From assembly GCF_900104225.1 (NCBI RefSeq), contig NZ_FNJK01000002.1, positions 186,001 to 250,000 of the forward strand: a DNA stretch of 64,000 nucleotides, read 5' to 3'. This DNA is from Streptococcus equinus. GTDB lineage: Bacteria; Bacillota; Bacilli; Lactobacillales; Streptococcaceae. The notes beneath the pieces are model-generated. The model was not told the DNA's origin. It worked only from the letters and a program-made list of their open reading frames with translations, and ran no database searches. This document shows, piece after piece, positions 31,154 through 40,091 of the stretch; the stretch's first letter is position 1; every line of letters starts with the position of its first letter. A program made the translations under genes and the position numbers.

Positions 31154-31784
31154 TTATATAAGCTTAGCTTTAAAATATGGTGGTTTTACATCACTAGATA
31201 AAGTGTATTTGCAAAATACTTTAGAAGGTTTGACTAATGAACAAAAATTAAGTTTCATCACGCCACCTCCAAGTGTTATCAATGCTTATTTTGCAGAAAT
31301 GTATCAAAAGCAATCTCCGCAAGCCGCAACGGATTATTACTTTGAATTATCAAAAGAATTGCATTTGTTAAATGATAAGCCTTCTTTTGATGAACATAAA
31401 CCGTTTATTCGCTTGAATTTATCAGGAAAATCATATGGTTTTACCTATGAAAATGACAAAGAAGTCGCTCGCGTTTTTTCTGAAAAGAATGAGGCCTTGA
31501 CGACTGATGTCTTGTTTGAATTGGCACAGGTTTTTCCTCAATATAAGATTTTTGTTGAAGAAAGCAATATTAAAATGTCAAAAATGACTTTTGATGATCA
31601 AGAATTAGAAGACTTAACGCCAGAAAAAAGTCTGCTCAGCCATGTTTCAAAATTAAAAGGAAATATGGTTAAGCTAAAAAGTTTTAATCGCGATGAATTG
31701 TCAGACTTGCTAGCTCACTATCAAGGGCAAGTTTATTATACGTTTGATCAACGTGAATTTATCGCTTATGTAAAAGTATCGTAA
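31146..31784 (+). CDS. Uncharacterised 212-aa protein coupled to hflX
   Basis: I do not recognise a functional domain. The protein is soluble, acidic, without signal peptide or membrane helix, and rich in Lys, Glu and Leu. Tyr-rich segments lie near the ends (SLALKYGGFTSLDKVYLQ; YTFDQREFIAYVK). It overlaps hflX by 8 bp and precedes rnz, a conserved arrangement in streptococci as far as I know. Database entries for this position sometimes read 'cystathionine beta-lyase', but no PLP-enzyme motif (such as a SxxK lysine context or the family's size) is present, so that name should not be copied. A role in translation stress is only a guess from hflX coupling. Confidence 0.75.
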   Translation: MTDYISLALKYGGFTSLDKVYLQNTLEGLTNEQKLSFITPPPSVINAYFAEMYQKQSPQAATDYYFELSKELHLLNDKPSFDEHKPFIRLNLSGKSYGFTYENDKEVARVFSEKNEALTTDVLFELAQVFPQYKIFVEESNIKMSKMTFDDQELEDLTPEKSLLSHVSKLKGNMVKLKSFNRDELSDLLAHYQGQVYYTFDQREFIAYVKVS

Positions 31785-31799
31785 ATAGGAAGGATAAGT

Positions 31800-31815
31800 A
31801 AAAACTTCGGTTTTT
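31800..31815 (+). other. UUCG-capped hairpin just before rnz
   Basis: AAAAAC-TTCG-GTTTTT stands between an SD-like AGGAAGG (about 31787-31793) and the rnz ATG at 31826. If folded it would shorten the path from that site to the start codon. It may alternatively be a weak terminator. Confidence 0.45.
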
Positions 31816-31825
31816 ATAGGTATAT

Positions 31826-32755
31826 ATGGAATTACAATTTTTGGGAACAGGAGCGGGTCAGCCCTCAAAGTCACGTAATGTGTCAAGCTTAGTGTTAAAG
31901 TTACTTGACGAGATTAATGAGGTGTGGATGTTTGACTGTGGCGAAGGCACACAACGTCAGATTTTAGAAACAACTATCCGTCCTCGTAAAGTGAAACGCA
32001 TTTTTATCACGCACTTGCACGGTGATCACATTTTTGGTCTTCCTGGCTTTTTGGCAAGTCGTGCTTTCCAAGCAAATGAAGAACAAACTGACCTTGATAT
32101 TTATGGTCCTGTTGGTATTCGTTCATACGTTTTGAGCAGTTTGCGCTTGTCTGGTGCTCGTTTGCCATACCGTATTCATTTTCATGAATTTGACGAAAAC
32201 AGTCTGGGCAAAATCATGGAAACTGATAAATTTGTGGTGTATGCTGAAAAACTTGACCATACTATTTTCTGTATTGGCTACCGTGTGATGCAAAAAGACT
32301 TGGAAGGAACACTTGATGCAGAAGCCTTGAAGGCTGCTGGTGTGCCATTTGGTCCATTGTTTGGAAAAATCAAGAGCGGTCAAGATGTTGTTTTAGAAGA
32401 TGGCACAAAAATCATCGCTAAAGATTACATTTCAGCACCTAAAAAAGGAAAAGTTATCACTATTTTAGGCGATACTCGTAAGACTGATGCTAGTGTTCGT
32501 CTTGGTTTAGGAGCTGACATTTTGGTTCATGAGTCAACTTACGGTAAGGGTGATGAAAAAATCGCTCGTAAACACGGGCACTCAACAGGAACTCAAGCGG
32601 CTCAAATTGCTAAAGAAGCATCAGCTAAAATGCTTTTACTCAATCACGTTAGTGCACGTTTCTTGGGACGCGAATGTAGGCAAATTGAAAACGATGCACA
32701 AGCAATCTTTGAAAATACACACTTGGTTAAAGATTTGGAAGAAATTAGCTTATGA
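31826..32755 (+). CDS. rnz: Ribonuclease Z
   Basis: A 309-aa metallo-beta-lactamase-fold endonuclease that trims tRNA 3' ends. The zinc-binding [14 protein letters not shown] motif, the later GDTRKTD and [10 protein letters not shown] segments, and the N-terminal [15 protein letters not shown] are all typical. Length is normal for the short tRNase Z form. Only a weak AGG lies in front of the ATG. Its stop overlaps the start of the SDR gene by 4 bp. Confidence 0.97.
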   Translation: MELQFLGTGAGQPSKSRNVSSLVLKLLDEINEVWMFDCGEGTQRQILETTIRPRKVKRIFITHLHGDHIFGLPGFLASRAFQANEEQTDLDIYGPVGIRSYVLSSLRLSGARLPYRIHFHEFDENSLGKIMETDKFVVYAEKLDHTIFCIGYRVMQKDLEGTLDAEALKAAGVPFGPLFGKIKSGQDVVLEDGTKIIAKDYISAPKKGKVITILGDTRKTDASVRLGLGADILVHESTYGKGDEKIARKHGHSTGTQAAQIAKEASAKMLLLNHVSARFLGRECRQIENDAQAIFENTHLVKDLEEISL

Positions 32756-33510
32756 GAATAATTGCTATTACGGGAGCAAGTGGTGGACTTGCTCAGGAAA
32801 TTGTTAAACAGTTACCAGCTGAAGATTTTGTTATTGCTTTAGGGCGTAATCAACAAAAACTTGAAGCTTGTTATGCTAGCCGTCCGAATACTGTTTGGGA
32901 CACATTAGATATGACAAGTGATCAAGCGATTGCTGATATGGTTGAAAAGCTTTATGTAAAACATGGTCATATTGATGTTTTTATCAATAATGCTGGTTAT
33001 GGTGATTTCAGTGAGTTTGATGCCTACACGACTGCTCAAATTCGTGACATGTTTGATATCAATACTTTTGCTACGATGACATTTTCACGTTTGGTTGGGC
33101 ACAAGATGAAAGAAGCAGGGCACGGGCACATCGTCAATATCGCTAGCATCGCTGGTTTGATTGCGTCAGCCAAATCATCTGTTTATTCTGCAACAAAATT
33201 TGCGGTTATTGGCTTTTCAAATGCTCTTCGTTTGGAATTAGCTGGTAGCAAGGTCTACGTGACAACGATTAATCCAGGGCCTATTGCAACAACGTTTTTT
33301 GATAAAGCAGACCCGTCTGGAGACTATCTAAAAAGTGTTGGACGTTTTGTTTTACAACCTGAAGAAGTGGCTAGACGTACAGTTGCTATCTTAGGTAAAA
33401 ATAAGCGAGAAGTGAATATGCCCTTGTCAATGGCAGCAGCTCACAAGTTCTACACACTTTTCCCGAAAATTGCTGATTTCTTAGCGAGAAAAGTTTTTAA
33501 TTACAAATAA
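32752..33510 (+). CDS. Short-chain dehydrogenase/reductase
   Basis: A 252-aa SDR oxidoreductase. The NAD(P)-binding [11 protein letters not shown], the NNAGYGD motif, the catalytic serine in NIASIAGL and YSATKFAV with the Tyr-x3-Lys pair are intact. It is translationally coupled to rnz (ATGA overlap) and followed by recJ. The substrate is unknown; similar genes sit at this locus in other streptococci. Confidence 0.92.
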   Translation: MRIIAITGASGGLAQEIVKQLPAEDFVIALGRNQQKLEACYASRPNTVWDTLDMTSDQAIADMVEKLYVKHGHIDVFINNAGYGDFSEFDAYTTAQIRDMFDINTFATMTFSRLVGHKMKEAGHGHIVNIASIAGLIASAKSSVYSATKFAVIGFSNALRLELAGSKVYVTTINPGPIATTFFDKADPSGDYLKSVGRFVLQPEEVARRTVAILGKNKREVNMPLSMAAAHKFYTLFPKIADFLARKVFNYK

Positions 33511-33545
33511 CCAACTTTCAATTCTACGTAAGAAGTGAGAAGTGA

Positions 33546-35750
33546 ATGATAACAAGTAAATACCAATGGAAAAATATTGAAAAAGAGCCAGATGATGGCT
33601 TTTTTGAACTGACAAAAAAAGAAAATATCACTGCCTTAGCTAGTAAGATTCTTTATAGCAGAGGCGTTGATAATGAAGAAAAACTAACACAATTTTTATC
33701 AAATGATTTGTCTCGATTGCATGATCCGTATCTTTTACATGATATGGATAAGGCAGTTGCTCGTATTCGTCAAGCAATTGAGAATTATGAACAGATTTTG
33801 GTTTACGGTGACTATGATGCCGATGGCATGACAAGTGCCAGCATTATGAAAGAAGCTCTTGAAATGTTGGGAGCAGAAGTTCAAGTTTACCTTCCTAATC
33901 GTTTTGTTGACGGTTATGGTCCCAATGAATCTGTTTATAAATACTTTATTGAACAACAAGAGGTTTCTTTAATCATCACAGTGGACAATGGTGTCGCTGG
34001 GCATGAGGCGATTAGCTATGCACAAAGCCAAGGAGTGGATGTTATTGTTACTGATCACCATGGCCTTCCAGCAGAGCTTCCAGATGCTTTTGCTATTGTG
34101 CATCCCGAACATCCAGATGCTAACTATCCTTTTAAATACTTAGCTGGCTGTGGGGTGGCTTTCAAAGTGGCTTGCGCCTTGCTTGAGTCAATCCCAACTG
34201 AAATGTTAGATTTAGTAGCAATTGGAACCATTGCAGATATGGTTAGTCTAACGGATGAAAACCGAATTATGGTTAAAGTTGGTCTTGAAATGCTCAAACA
34301 GACAGAACGCATTGGTTTAATGGAGTTGATGAAGGTATCTGATATTGAAATTTCAGATGTCAGCGAAGAAACTGTTGGTTTCAAAATTGCTCCCCAATTA
34401 AATGCGCTAGGTCGCCTCGATGATCCTAATCCAGCTGTTGAATTATTGACTGGATTTGATGATGAGGAAGCTCTTAGCATTGCTCAGATGATTAATGCTA
34501 AGAACGAAGAGCGTAAAGAAATCGTTCAAAAAATTTATGATGAAGCGATGAGCATGGTTGATTTAGACAAACCAGTTCAAGTTTTGGCTAAAGAAGGTTG
34601 GCACCCAGGCGTCCTAGGAATTGTTGCTGGACGTATTTTAGAGCATATTGCGCAGCCTGTCATTGTTCTAAATATTGAAGATGGTATGGCAAAGGGTTCA
34701 GCAAGAAGTATTGAAGCTATCAATATTTTCCATGCTCTTGATGAGCACCGAGATTTGTTTGAGGCTTTTGGTGGACATGCTGGTGCAGCTGGTATGACCT
34801 TGCCAATTGAAAATCTTGAACAATTGTCACAAGTTCTATGTGATTATATTGCTGAAAACGACATTGATTTGTCTCAGAAAAAGACTTTAGTCATTGATGA
34901 AGTACTGGAACTTTCAGAAATTGATTTAGACACTGTAAAAAGTCTTGAGAAAATTGCACCATTTGGTATGGATAATGCAAAACCAGTCTTTGAAATCAAG
35001 GATTTTACAGTCAAACAAGCACGTACTATGGGACAAAACGGGGCTCATTTGAAGCTAAAAATTGCTCAAGGCTCAACAAATGTTGATCTTGTTGCTTTCA
35101 ATCAAGGACATTTAGTACAGGAATTTCAACAAGCGCAAAATCTTTGCCTTGCAGTAACCTTATCTATAAACAAATGGAATGGTCAGACAACTGTCCAGTT
35201 GATGTTAGAAGATGCTCGTGTAGATGGTATTCAACTAATTGATATTCGTTCAAAAAATGCGAGCCTTCCAGAACGTGTGCCTGTTTTGAGTCAAGATACC
35301 AGCGCTAGTGAAGTCGTTGTTTTAGATATTCCAGAGAATGCTGATGAACTCAAATCGCTTTTTGTGGGACGCCAATTTGATGCTGTGTACTTTAAAAATC
35401 ACATCAAACGCGCCTATTATTTGACAGGTTACGGGACACGTGATCAATTTGCTAAATTATACAAAACCATTTACCAGTTTCCAGAGTTTGATGTACGATA
35501 TAAATTAAAAGAGCTAAGTCAATACCTCAATATCCCTGATATTCTTTTGGTAAAAATGATTCAAATTTTCGATGAACTTGATTTTGTAACCATTACTGAC
35601 GGTGTTATGGTCGTTAATAAAGATGCTCAAAAACGCAGCATCTCAGATAGTCAAATTTACCAACAACTTAAAAAAGAAGTGAAGTATCAAGAATTAATGG
35701 CTTTAGGCACTCCACAAGAAATTTACGATTGGTTGATGGATAAGAATTAA
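33546..35750 (+). CDS. recJ: Single-stranded-DNA exonuclease RecJ
   Basis: A 734-aa 5'-3' single-strand exonuclease. The DHH phosphoesterase motifs YGDYDADGMTSASIM, TVDNGVAG, VTDHHGLP and the DHHA1 glycine-rich GGHAGAAGMTL are present. A firmicute-type C-terminal extension (after about residue 560) ends in a small helical domain. It acts in recombination and mismatch repair. A strong terminator follows directly, so the gene after it is independently expressed. Confidence 0.97.
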   Translation: MITSKYQWKNIEKEPDDGFFELTKKENITALASKILYSRGVDNEEKLTQFLSNDLSRLHDPYLLHDMDKAVARIRQAIENYEQILVYGDYDADGMTSASIMKEALEMLGAEVQVYLPNRFVDGYGPNESVYKYFIEQQEVSLIITVDNGVAGHEAISYAQSQGVDVIVTDHHGLPAELPDAFAIVHPEHPDANYPFKYLAGCGVAFKVACALLESIPTEMLDLVAIGTIADMVSLTDENRIMVKVGLEMLKQTERIGLMELMKVSDIEISDVSEETVGFKIAPQLNALGRLDDPNPAVELLTGFDDEEALSIAQMINAKNEERKEIVQKIYDEAMSMVDLDKPVQVLAKEGWHPGVLGIVAGRILEHIAQPVIVLNIEDGMAKGSARSIEAINIFHALDEHRDLFEAFGGHAGAAGMTLPIENLEQLSQVLCDYIAENDIDLSQKKTLVIDEVLELSEIDLDTVKSLEKIAPFGMDNAKPVFEIKDFTVKQARTMGQNGAHLKLKIAQGSTNVDLVAFNQGHLVQEFQQAQNLCLAVTLSINKWNGQTTVQLMLEDARVDGIQLIDIRSKNASLPERVPVLSQDTSASEVVVLDIPENADELKSLFVGRQFDAVYFKNHIKRAYYLTGYGTRDQFAKLYKTIYQFPEFDVRYKLKELSQYLNIPDILLVKMIQIFDELDFVTITDGVMVVNKDAQKRSISDSQIYQQLKKEVKYQELMALGTPQEIYDWLMDKN

Positions 35751-35751
35751 G

Positions 35752-35792
35752 AAAAAACTCCTTTGGATAGCATTAAAATCCAAGGAGTTTTT
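35752..35792 (+). terminator. Terminator after recJ
   Basis: Stem AACTCCTTTGGAT with ATCCAAGGAGTT (one bulged T), 9-nt loop, A-run before and T-run after. Confidence 0.88.
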
Positions 35793-35880
35793 AAATACTT
35801 TTTAGATTCAAACTAAATTAGAAATTAAGAAAATTTAATAAAAATGTTAAACAAGGGTTTATTTTAAGCTTTATTTAAGG

Positions 35881-35886
35881 TATAAT
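35881..35886 (+). promoter_or_regulatory. -10 box for the DUF4352-like gene
   Basis: TATAAT lies 36 bp before the ATG; the -35 region at 17-bp spacing reads TTTATT, a weak match. Confidence 0.5.
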
Positions 35887-35921
35887 GGTAAGCGTAACCA
35901 AAATGGAAAAAGGAGATTGTA

Positions 35922-37178
35922 ATGGATTCAAAGAATTCGAATCAAAATGAAAAGGGAACAAATCAGTTTTCAAACTTTACTGGTAAAGTAAAATCACAAT
36001 GGAGTAGTTTGAGTAAAACGAAAAAAATTATTGCAGCCGCAGCTGGCGTAGTTGTCATCGGTGGTATTGGTTTTGGCATTTCTCAAGCTTCAACAGGAAC
36101 ATCTGTCGTTAGTGCAGTGACTGGTAGTCCATTAAAAATCACAGTTAATTCAGCAGATGTCATTGTGCCAGAGGATGCTGAAAAAGGTAGTACTTATGTA
36201 GCCTATAATATTACTTTTGAAAATAAGAGCAGTCAAAAAATTGAACTTAATTCAGCAGACGTGCAACTTGTTGATGAAGATGGCGAAACAATTTCAAATG
36301 AATCTATCTATTCATCAACTGATGATTTTAAAGATATGAATCTGATTGGTACTAGTTTAGGTAAAGGTAAGAAACGAACTGGTTACCTTGTTTATAAAGT
36401 TGATCCTAAGAAAAGTAAAGACTATTCTATCGAAGCTGAGTGCACTGTAACAGGTGATGACAGTTATGATAGAAAAGAATCAGAACAATCACTTGAAAAA
36501 GTTACCGTTACAGATAATCGAGATAAAATTGAAAAATTGGCATCTGATTATATTAATAAAGTCTTTTTGGCTTCACAGTCAACATCGATTAGTGGTTCAG
36601 AGTCAGTAGGATTTAACGCATCGGATGATGTTCAAGTGACAACATTGTCAAATAAGAAAAAAGATGATGAATTCCAACTTGCAAACAACATCGAAGCAGA
36701 TAAAGCTTTGTTTGTAAAACGTTTTAAAGATGAATTGGGTTCAGAATTTGATTATTTCACACCAAGTGACAGTGAAATGGAAGCATTCGTCAAACAATAT
36801 ATGGAAGCTAATGGTAAACGTGCTCAAGTCGGTGTTTCAATCGAAGAACTTTATCCAACGTCTGCAAAAGTAAAAGTTGAATCAAAATCAATTGACCTTA
36901 GTAAGATTGATATGGATGATTTGGTTGATGGTTATCTTGAACAAGCAACTGGTAAAGATTTCTCAGATGATGATGCGGTCATGCAAGATGCTGAAAAATA
37001 CGTTTTTGCTAGCGTACCAAGTCATTTCGGCTCAACTGAATTAGCGACTGAAACAGATGAAAATACTATCTCTATCTCATTAAAAGATAAAAAATGGTTA
37101 GTGGATTCATCTGATAAAGAAAACAACTACGGTTATTCAGGGTTGCAACGTTCAATGTCAGGACAATTTTTCTATTAA
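35922..37178 (+). CDS. Membrane-anchored DUF4352/DUF5105-like protein
   Basis: A 418-aa protein with a charged cytoplasmic N-terminus, one membrane helix (about residues 40-58, KIIAAAAGVVVIGGIGFGI), and a large extracellular part. Residues about 65-165 (ITVNSADVIVP, YVAYNITFENKSSQKIEL) look like the immunoglobulin-like DUF4352 domain. The C-terminal half, with two acidic alpha/beta segments, resembles DUF5105. No cysteines for lipidation and no LPXTG motif are seen, so anchoring is by the helix. A strong AAAGGAG is present. It has its own promoter and terminator between recJ and the bile salt hydrolase. Function unknown. Confidence 0.75.
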   Translation: MDSKNSNQNEKGTNQFSNFTGKVKSQWSSLSKTKKIIAAAAGVVVIGGIGFGISQASTGTSVVSAVTGSPLKITVNSADVIVPEDAEKGSTYVAYNITFENKSSQKIELNSADVQLVDEDGETISNESIYSSTDDFKDMNLIGTSLGKGKKRTGYLVYKVDPKKSKDYSIEAECTVTGDDSYDRKESEQSLEKVTVTDNRDKIEKLASDYINKVFLASQSTSISGSESVGFNASDDVQVTTLSNKKKDDEFQLANNIEADKALFVKRFKDELGSEFDYFTPSDSEMEAFVKQYMEANGKRAQVGVSIEELYPTSAKVKVESKSIDLSKIDMDDLVDGYLEQATGKDFSDDDAVMQDAEKYVFASVPSHFGSTELATETDENTISISLKDKKWLVDSSDKENNYGYSGLQRSMSGQFFY

Positions 37179-37187
37179 TAATGATTT

Positions 37188-37228
37188 AAAAGCTATGATA
37201 AGTTGAAGCTTATCATAGCTTTTTTTAC
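37188..37228 (+). terminator. Terminator after the DUF4352-like gene
   Basis: AAGCTATGATAAG and CTTATCATAGCTT form a perfect stem with a 6-nt loop, then a run of T residues. Confidence 0.92.
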
Positions 37229-37229
37229 T

Positions 37230-37255
37230 ACATTTAGTAAGCGTTTACTAAATGT
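37230..37255. promoter_or_regulatory. Long palindromic operator at the bile salt hydrolase promoter
   Basis: Perfect 11-bp arms, ACATTTAGTAA and TTACTAAATGT, flank a 4-nt centre GCGT. The inner AGTAAGCGTTTACT differs from the CcpA cre consensus by one base. It ends exactly where the -35 box begins. Confidence 0.7.
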
Positions 37256-37284
37256 TTGATATTTAAGAAAAATGGAACTATAAT
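37256..37284 (+). promoter_or_regulatory. Promoter of bile salt hydrolase
   Basis: TTGATA (37256-37261), a 17-bp spacer and TATAAT (37279-37284) give a near-consensus promoter; transcription should start near 37291, about 69 nt before the ATG. Confidence 0.85.
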
Positions 37285-37359
37285 GAACTTGTGAAAACCT
37301 TGTTCTTGGGAAATAAATACTTTAAATTCCCAACTTGTTCTTATAAAGAGGAGGTTACT

Positions 37360-38337
37360 ATGTGTACAGCGATAACTTATACAACTAAAGATAGTTACTT
37401 TGGTCGAAATCTGGATTTGGATTTTTCATACAATGAAACGGTGACCGTTTGTCCTAGAAATTACCCATTTTCCTTCAAACATCAAGGGGAAAATAATGCT
37501 CACTATGCTATGATTGGTATGGCAACAGTAGTGGCTGATTATCCACTTTTTTATGAAGCTGTAAATGAAAAAGGTCTTGGTATGGCAGGGTTGAATTTCC
37601 CAGAAAATGCTGATTACAAAGAAGTAGCAAAAGGTAAAGACAATGTTGCTTCCTTTGAATTGATTCCATGGCTTTTATCTCAGTGTGATTCTGTTGCACA
37701 AGTTAAAGAACTTTGTCAAAATCTTAATGTCACTAATGAAGCATTTAGTGCGGATTTTCAGCCAAGTCCTCTGCACTGGTTGATTGCAGACCGTCATGAA
37801 GCTATTGTATTGGAATCAGTAGCAAGCGGACTCAAGGTTTATGACAACCCAACGGGTGTTTTGACTAATAATCCAACCTTTGATAAACAATTATTTAATT
37901 TGAATAACTATCGTCACCTATCACCAAAAGTTTCCGACAATCTTTTCTCAACAGAAATTGAGTTAGATACCTATAGTCGAGGAATGGGTGGCTTAGGTTT
38001 ACCTGGTGACTTGTCATCAATGTCACGCTACGTTAAAGTAGCATTTACCAAATTAAACTCTGTAGCAGAAGATAGTGAATCAAGTAGTGTCAATCAATTC
38101 TTCCATATCTTAAAATCAGTTGAACAACAAAAAGGATTGTGTTATGTGGATGAAAGTGGTAAATACGAATACACTATCTACAGTTCATGTATCAATACAG
38201 ATAAAGGAATTTATTACTACACAACTTATGATAATTCACAAATCACTGTTGTAGATATGCATAAGGAAAATTTGGATGACAGCAAGTTGGTAACTTATCC
38301 ATTGGTTAAAGAATGGCAAGTAAATTATCAAAATTGA
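37360..38337 (+). CDS. bsh: Choloylglycine hydrolase (bile salt hydrolase)
   Basis: A 325-aa Ntn-hydrolase that removes glycine or taurine from bile salts. Start ATG 37360 lies 5 nt after AGAGGAGG and gives MCTAITYTT, so that Cys2 becomes the nucleophile after Met removal. Upstream in-frame codons would block this. Arg16 and Asp19 (FGRNLDLD), the Asn of GLNFPENADY, the Asn of LTNNPTFD and the Arg of SSMSRYV match the catalytic set. Motifs favour bile salt hydrolase over penicillin V acylase, but the two cannot be fully separated by eye. It is monocistronic with a strong promoter and an operator-like palindrome. Confidence 0.93.
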   Translation: MCTAITYTTKDSYFGRNLDLDFSYNETVTVCPRNYPFSFKHQGENNAHYAMIGMATVVADYPLFYEAVNEKGLGMAGLNFPENADYKEVAKGKDNVASFELIPWLLSQCDSVAQVKELCQNLNVTNEAFSADFQPSPLHWLIADRHEAIVLESVASGLKVYDNPTGVLTNNPTFDKQLFNLNNYRHLSPKVSDNLFSTEIELDTYSRGMGGLGLPGDLSSMSRYVKVAFTKLNSVAEDSESSSVNQFFHILKSVEQQKGLCYVDESGKYEYTIYSSCINTDKGIYYYTTYDNSQITVVDMHKENLDDSKLVTYPLVKEWQVNYQN

Positions 38338-38384
38338 GTTTAAAAAAATTATCTTCTAAATTCTATTCCTTTTTCTAAAAAATA

Positions 38385-38393
38385 TGCTATAAT
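38385..38393 (+). promoter_or_regulatory. Extended -10 promoter for apt
   Basis: TG-C-TATAAT, 45 bp before the apt ATG. Confidence 0.65.
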
Positions 38394-38438
38394 GAAATGT
38401 AAAACATTTTTTGGCAAAAAGCCCATAGAAAGAAGAAA

Positions 38439-38957
38439 ATGGATTTAAAAAATTATATCGCTACAATTGAAAACTATCCTAAAGAAGGAGTCACTTTCCG
38501 TGATATTTCTCCTTTGATGGCAGATGGAAATGCTTATAGCTATGCTGTTCGCGAAATTGTACAGTATGCTACTGACAAAAAGATTGACATGATTGTTGGT
38601 CCTGAGGCTCGCGGATTTATCGTAGGTTGCCCAGTTGCATTCGAACTTGGAATTGGTTTCGCACCAGTTCGTAAACCTGGTAAATTACCACGTGAAGTAA
38701 TCTCAGCAGATTACGAAAAAGAGTACGGTATTGATACACTATGTATGCATGCTGATGCTATTAAACCTGGACAACGTGTCCTTATCGTTGATGACCTTTT
38801 GGCAACAGGTGGTACTGTGAAAGCTACTATCGAAATGGTAGAACGCCTTGGTGGTATCGTTGCTGGATGTGCTTTCCTTGTTGAATTGGACGGACTAAAC
38901 GGACGTAAAGCCCTTGAAGGTTATGATACGAAAGTTTTGATGAATTTCCCTGGATAA
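38439..38957 (+). CDS. apt: Adenine phosphoribosyltransferase
   Basis: A 172-aa purine salvage enzyme making AMP from adenine and PRPP. The PRPP-binding motif [16 protein letters not shown] and the N-terminal [14 protein letters not shown] are intact, and the flexible loop [10 protein letters not shown] is present. In other streptococci, to my knowledge, apt usually follows recJ closely; here two genes lie in between. Confidence 0.97.
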   Translation: MDLKNYIATIENYPKEGVTFRDISPLMADGNAYSYAVREIVQYATDKKIDMIVGPEARGFIVGCPVAFELGIGFAPVRKPGKLPREVISADYEKEYGIDTLCMHADAIKPGQRVLIVDDLLATGGTVKATIEMVERLGGIVAGCAFLVELDGLNGRKALEGYDTKVLMNFPG

Positions 38958-38958
38958 T

Positions 38959-38975
38959 TATAGTCTAAAACTATA
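38959..38975. promoter_or_regulatory. MET-box 1 upstream of metA
   Basis: TATAGTCTAAAACTATA, one departure from the MET-box consensus. Confidence 0.82.
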
Positions 38976-38992
38976 ACTACCTAAAGAAATTA

Positions 38993-39009
38993 TATAATTG
39001 AAAACTATA
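38993..39009. promoter_or_regulatory. MET-box 2 upstream of metA
   Basis: TATAATTGAAAACTATA, two departures from consensus, centred 34 bp after box 1. The pair suggests cooperative binding of the LysR-type methionine regulator. Confidence 0.65.
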
Positions 39010-39064
39010 TCTCCATCTTTTATAATATTACTTAAATATAATATTATAGAGTGGAGATATTTTC

Positions 39065-40009
39065 ATGCCAATAAAACTTGATAAAGAATTACCGGCCTTA
39101 GACATTTTGCGCAAAGAGAATGTCTTCATCATGGATAATAAACGGGCAAAACATCAGGATATTAGACCGATGGACTTTCTCATCGTTAATCTAATGCCGA
39201 CTAAAGAAGTGACAGAGACGCAACTTTTGCGTCTTTTAGCTAATACGCCTTTGCAAATCAATGTTGAATTTCTTTATATGACTAGCCATGAGTCGAAGAA
39301 TACAACGGCTGAGCATCTAGAAACTTTCTATAAAACATTTGATGATGTCAAGCACAAATACTATGATGGCCTGATTATTACTGGAGCACCTGTTGAAACC
39401 TTGGCTTATGAGGAAGTAGATTATTGGGAGGAATTGTGCCAAATTTTTGATTGGGCTAAATCTCATGTTTATTCAACATTGCATCTATGTTGGGGAGCGC
39501 AAGCAGGTCTTTATTACAAATATGGGATTAAAAAAGTTTTGTTAGAAGAAAAACTGTCAGGTATCTTTTCTCAAACTGTCAAACAACCTTCTAATCCGAT
39601 TGTTCGTGGCTTTGATGATTGCTTCATGGCACCGCATTCTCGTTATACAGAGGTTAAGCATGAGGATGTTGATAAGGTGGATAGGTTAGAAGTTATTGCT
39701 GAAGGACCGACAGTTGGTTTATCCATTGTGGCTAGTAAAGATTTGCGTGAAGTCTACAGTTTTGGACATTTGGAATATGACCGTGAGACTTTAGATCGTG
39801 AGTATAAACGTGATGTTAAAGTTGGAAAAAATCCTAATGTACCAGCGCATTATTATCTAAATGATGATCCTGAGCAAGAGGTTCCAATGAAATGGAACTT
39901 GGCTGCAACAACTTTCTTTAGCAATTGGATTAATTACGCTGTTTACCAAGAAACACCTTATCAGATTGAGGAATTGGAAAAGGAACCTTGGTTTTACGGT
40001 TATTTGTAA
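39065..40009 (+). CDS. metA: Homoserine O-acetyltransferase (MetA family)
   Basis: A 314-aa acyltransferase activating homoserine for methionine synthesis. The nucleophile is Cys142 ([12 protein letters not shown]), the catalytic His and Glu lie in [12 protein letters not shown]. Residue 111 is Glu (GAPVETL); in the characterised Bacillus cereus enzyme Glu at this position gives acetyl-CoA rather than succinyl-CoA use, so acetyltransferase activity is predicted despite the common 'succinyltransferase' label. GTGGAGA provides the ribosome site. Two tandem MET-boxes precede it. Confidence 0.94.
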   Translation: MPIKLDKELPALDILRKENVFIMDNKRAKHQDIRPMDFLIVNLMPTKEVTETQLLRLLANTPLQINVEFLYMTSHESKNTTAEHLETFYKTFDDVKHKYYDGLIITGAPVETLAYEEVDYWEELCQIFDWAKSHVYSTLHLCWGAQAGLYYKYGIKKVLLEEKLSGIFSQTVKQPSNPIVRGFDDCFMAPHSRYTEVKHEDVDKVDRLEVIAEGPTVGLSIVASKDLREVYSFGHLEYDRETLDREYKRDVKVGKNPNVPAHYYLNDDPEQEVPMKWNLAATTFFSNWINYAVYQETPYQIEELEKEPWFYGYL

Positions 40010-40091
40010 TTCACTGATGTATTCATTCGATGTCGTTTAATCTTTGTCAGGTATAGTTTTATAGATGTGATAATCTTTTAGGAATAATATT

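Noticed and set aside
31146-31784. Cystathionine beta-lyase label
   Set aside because: No PLP-lysine motif and only about half the size of that enzyme family.
37291-37359. Upstream GTG start for bile salt hydrolase
   Set aside because: It would bury the catalytic Cys2 and lacks a ribosome site; ATG 37360 follows AGAGGAGG.
40051-40066. Third MET-box before dnaD
   Set aside because: TATAGTTTTATAG has only one good half; the second half does not match the consensus.
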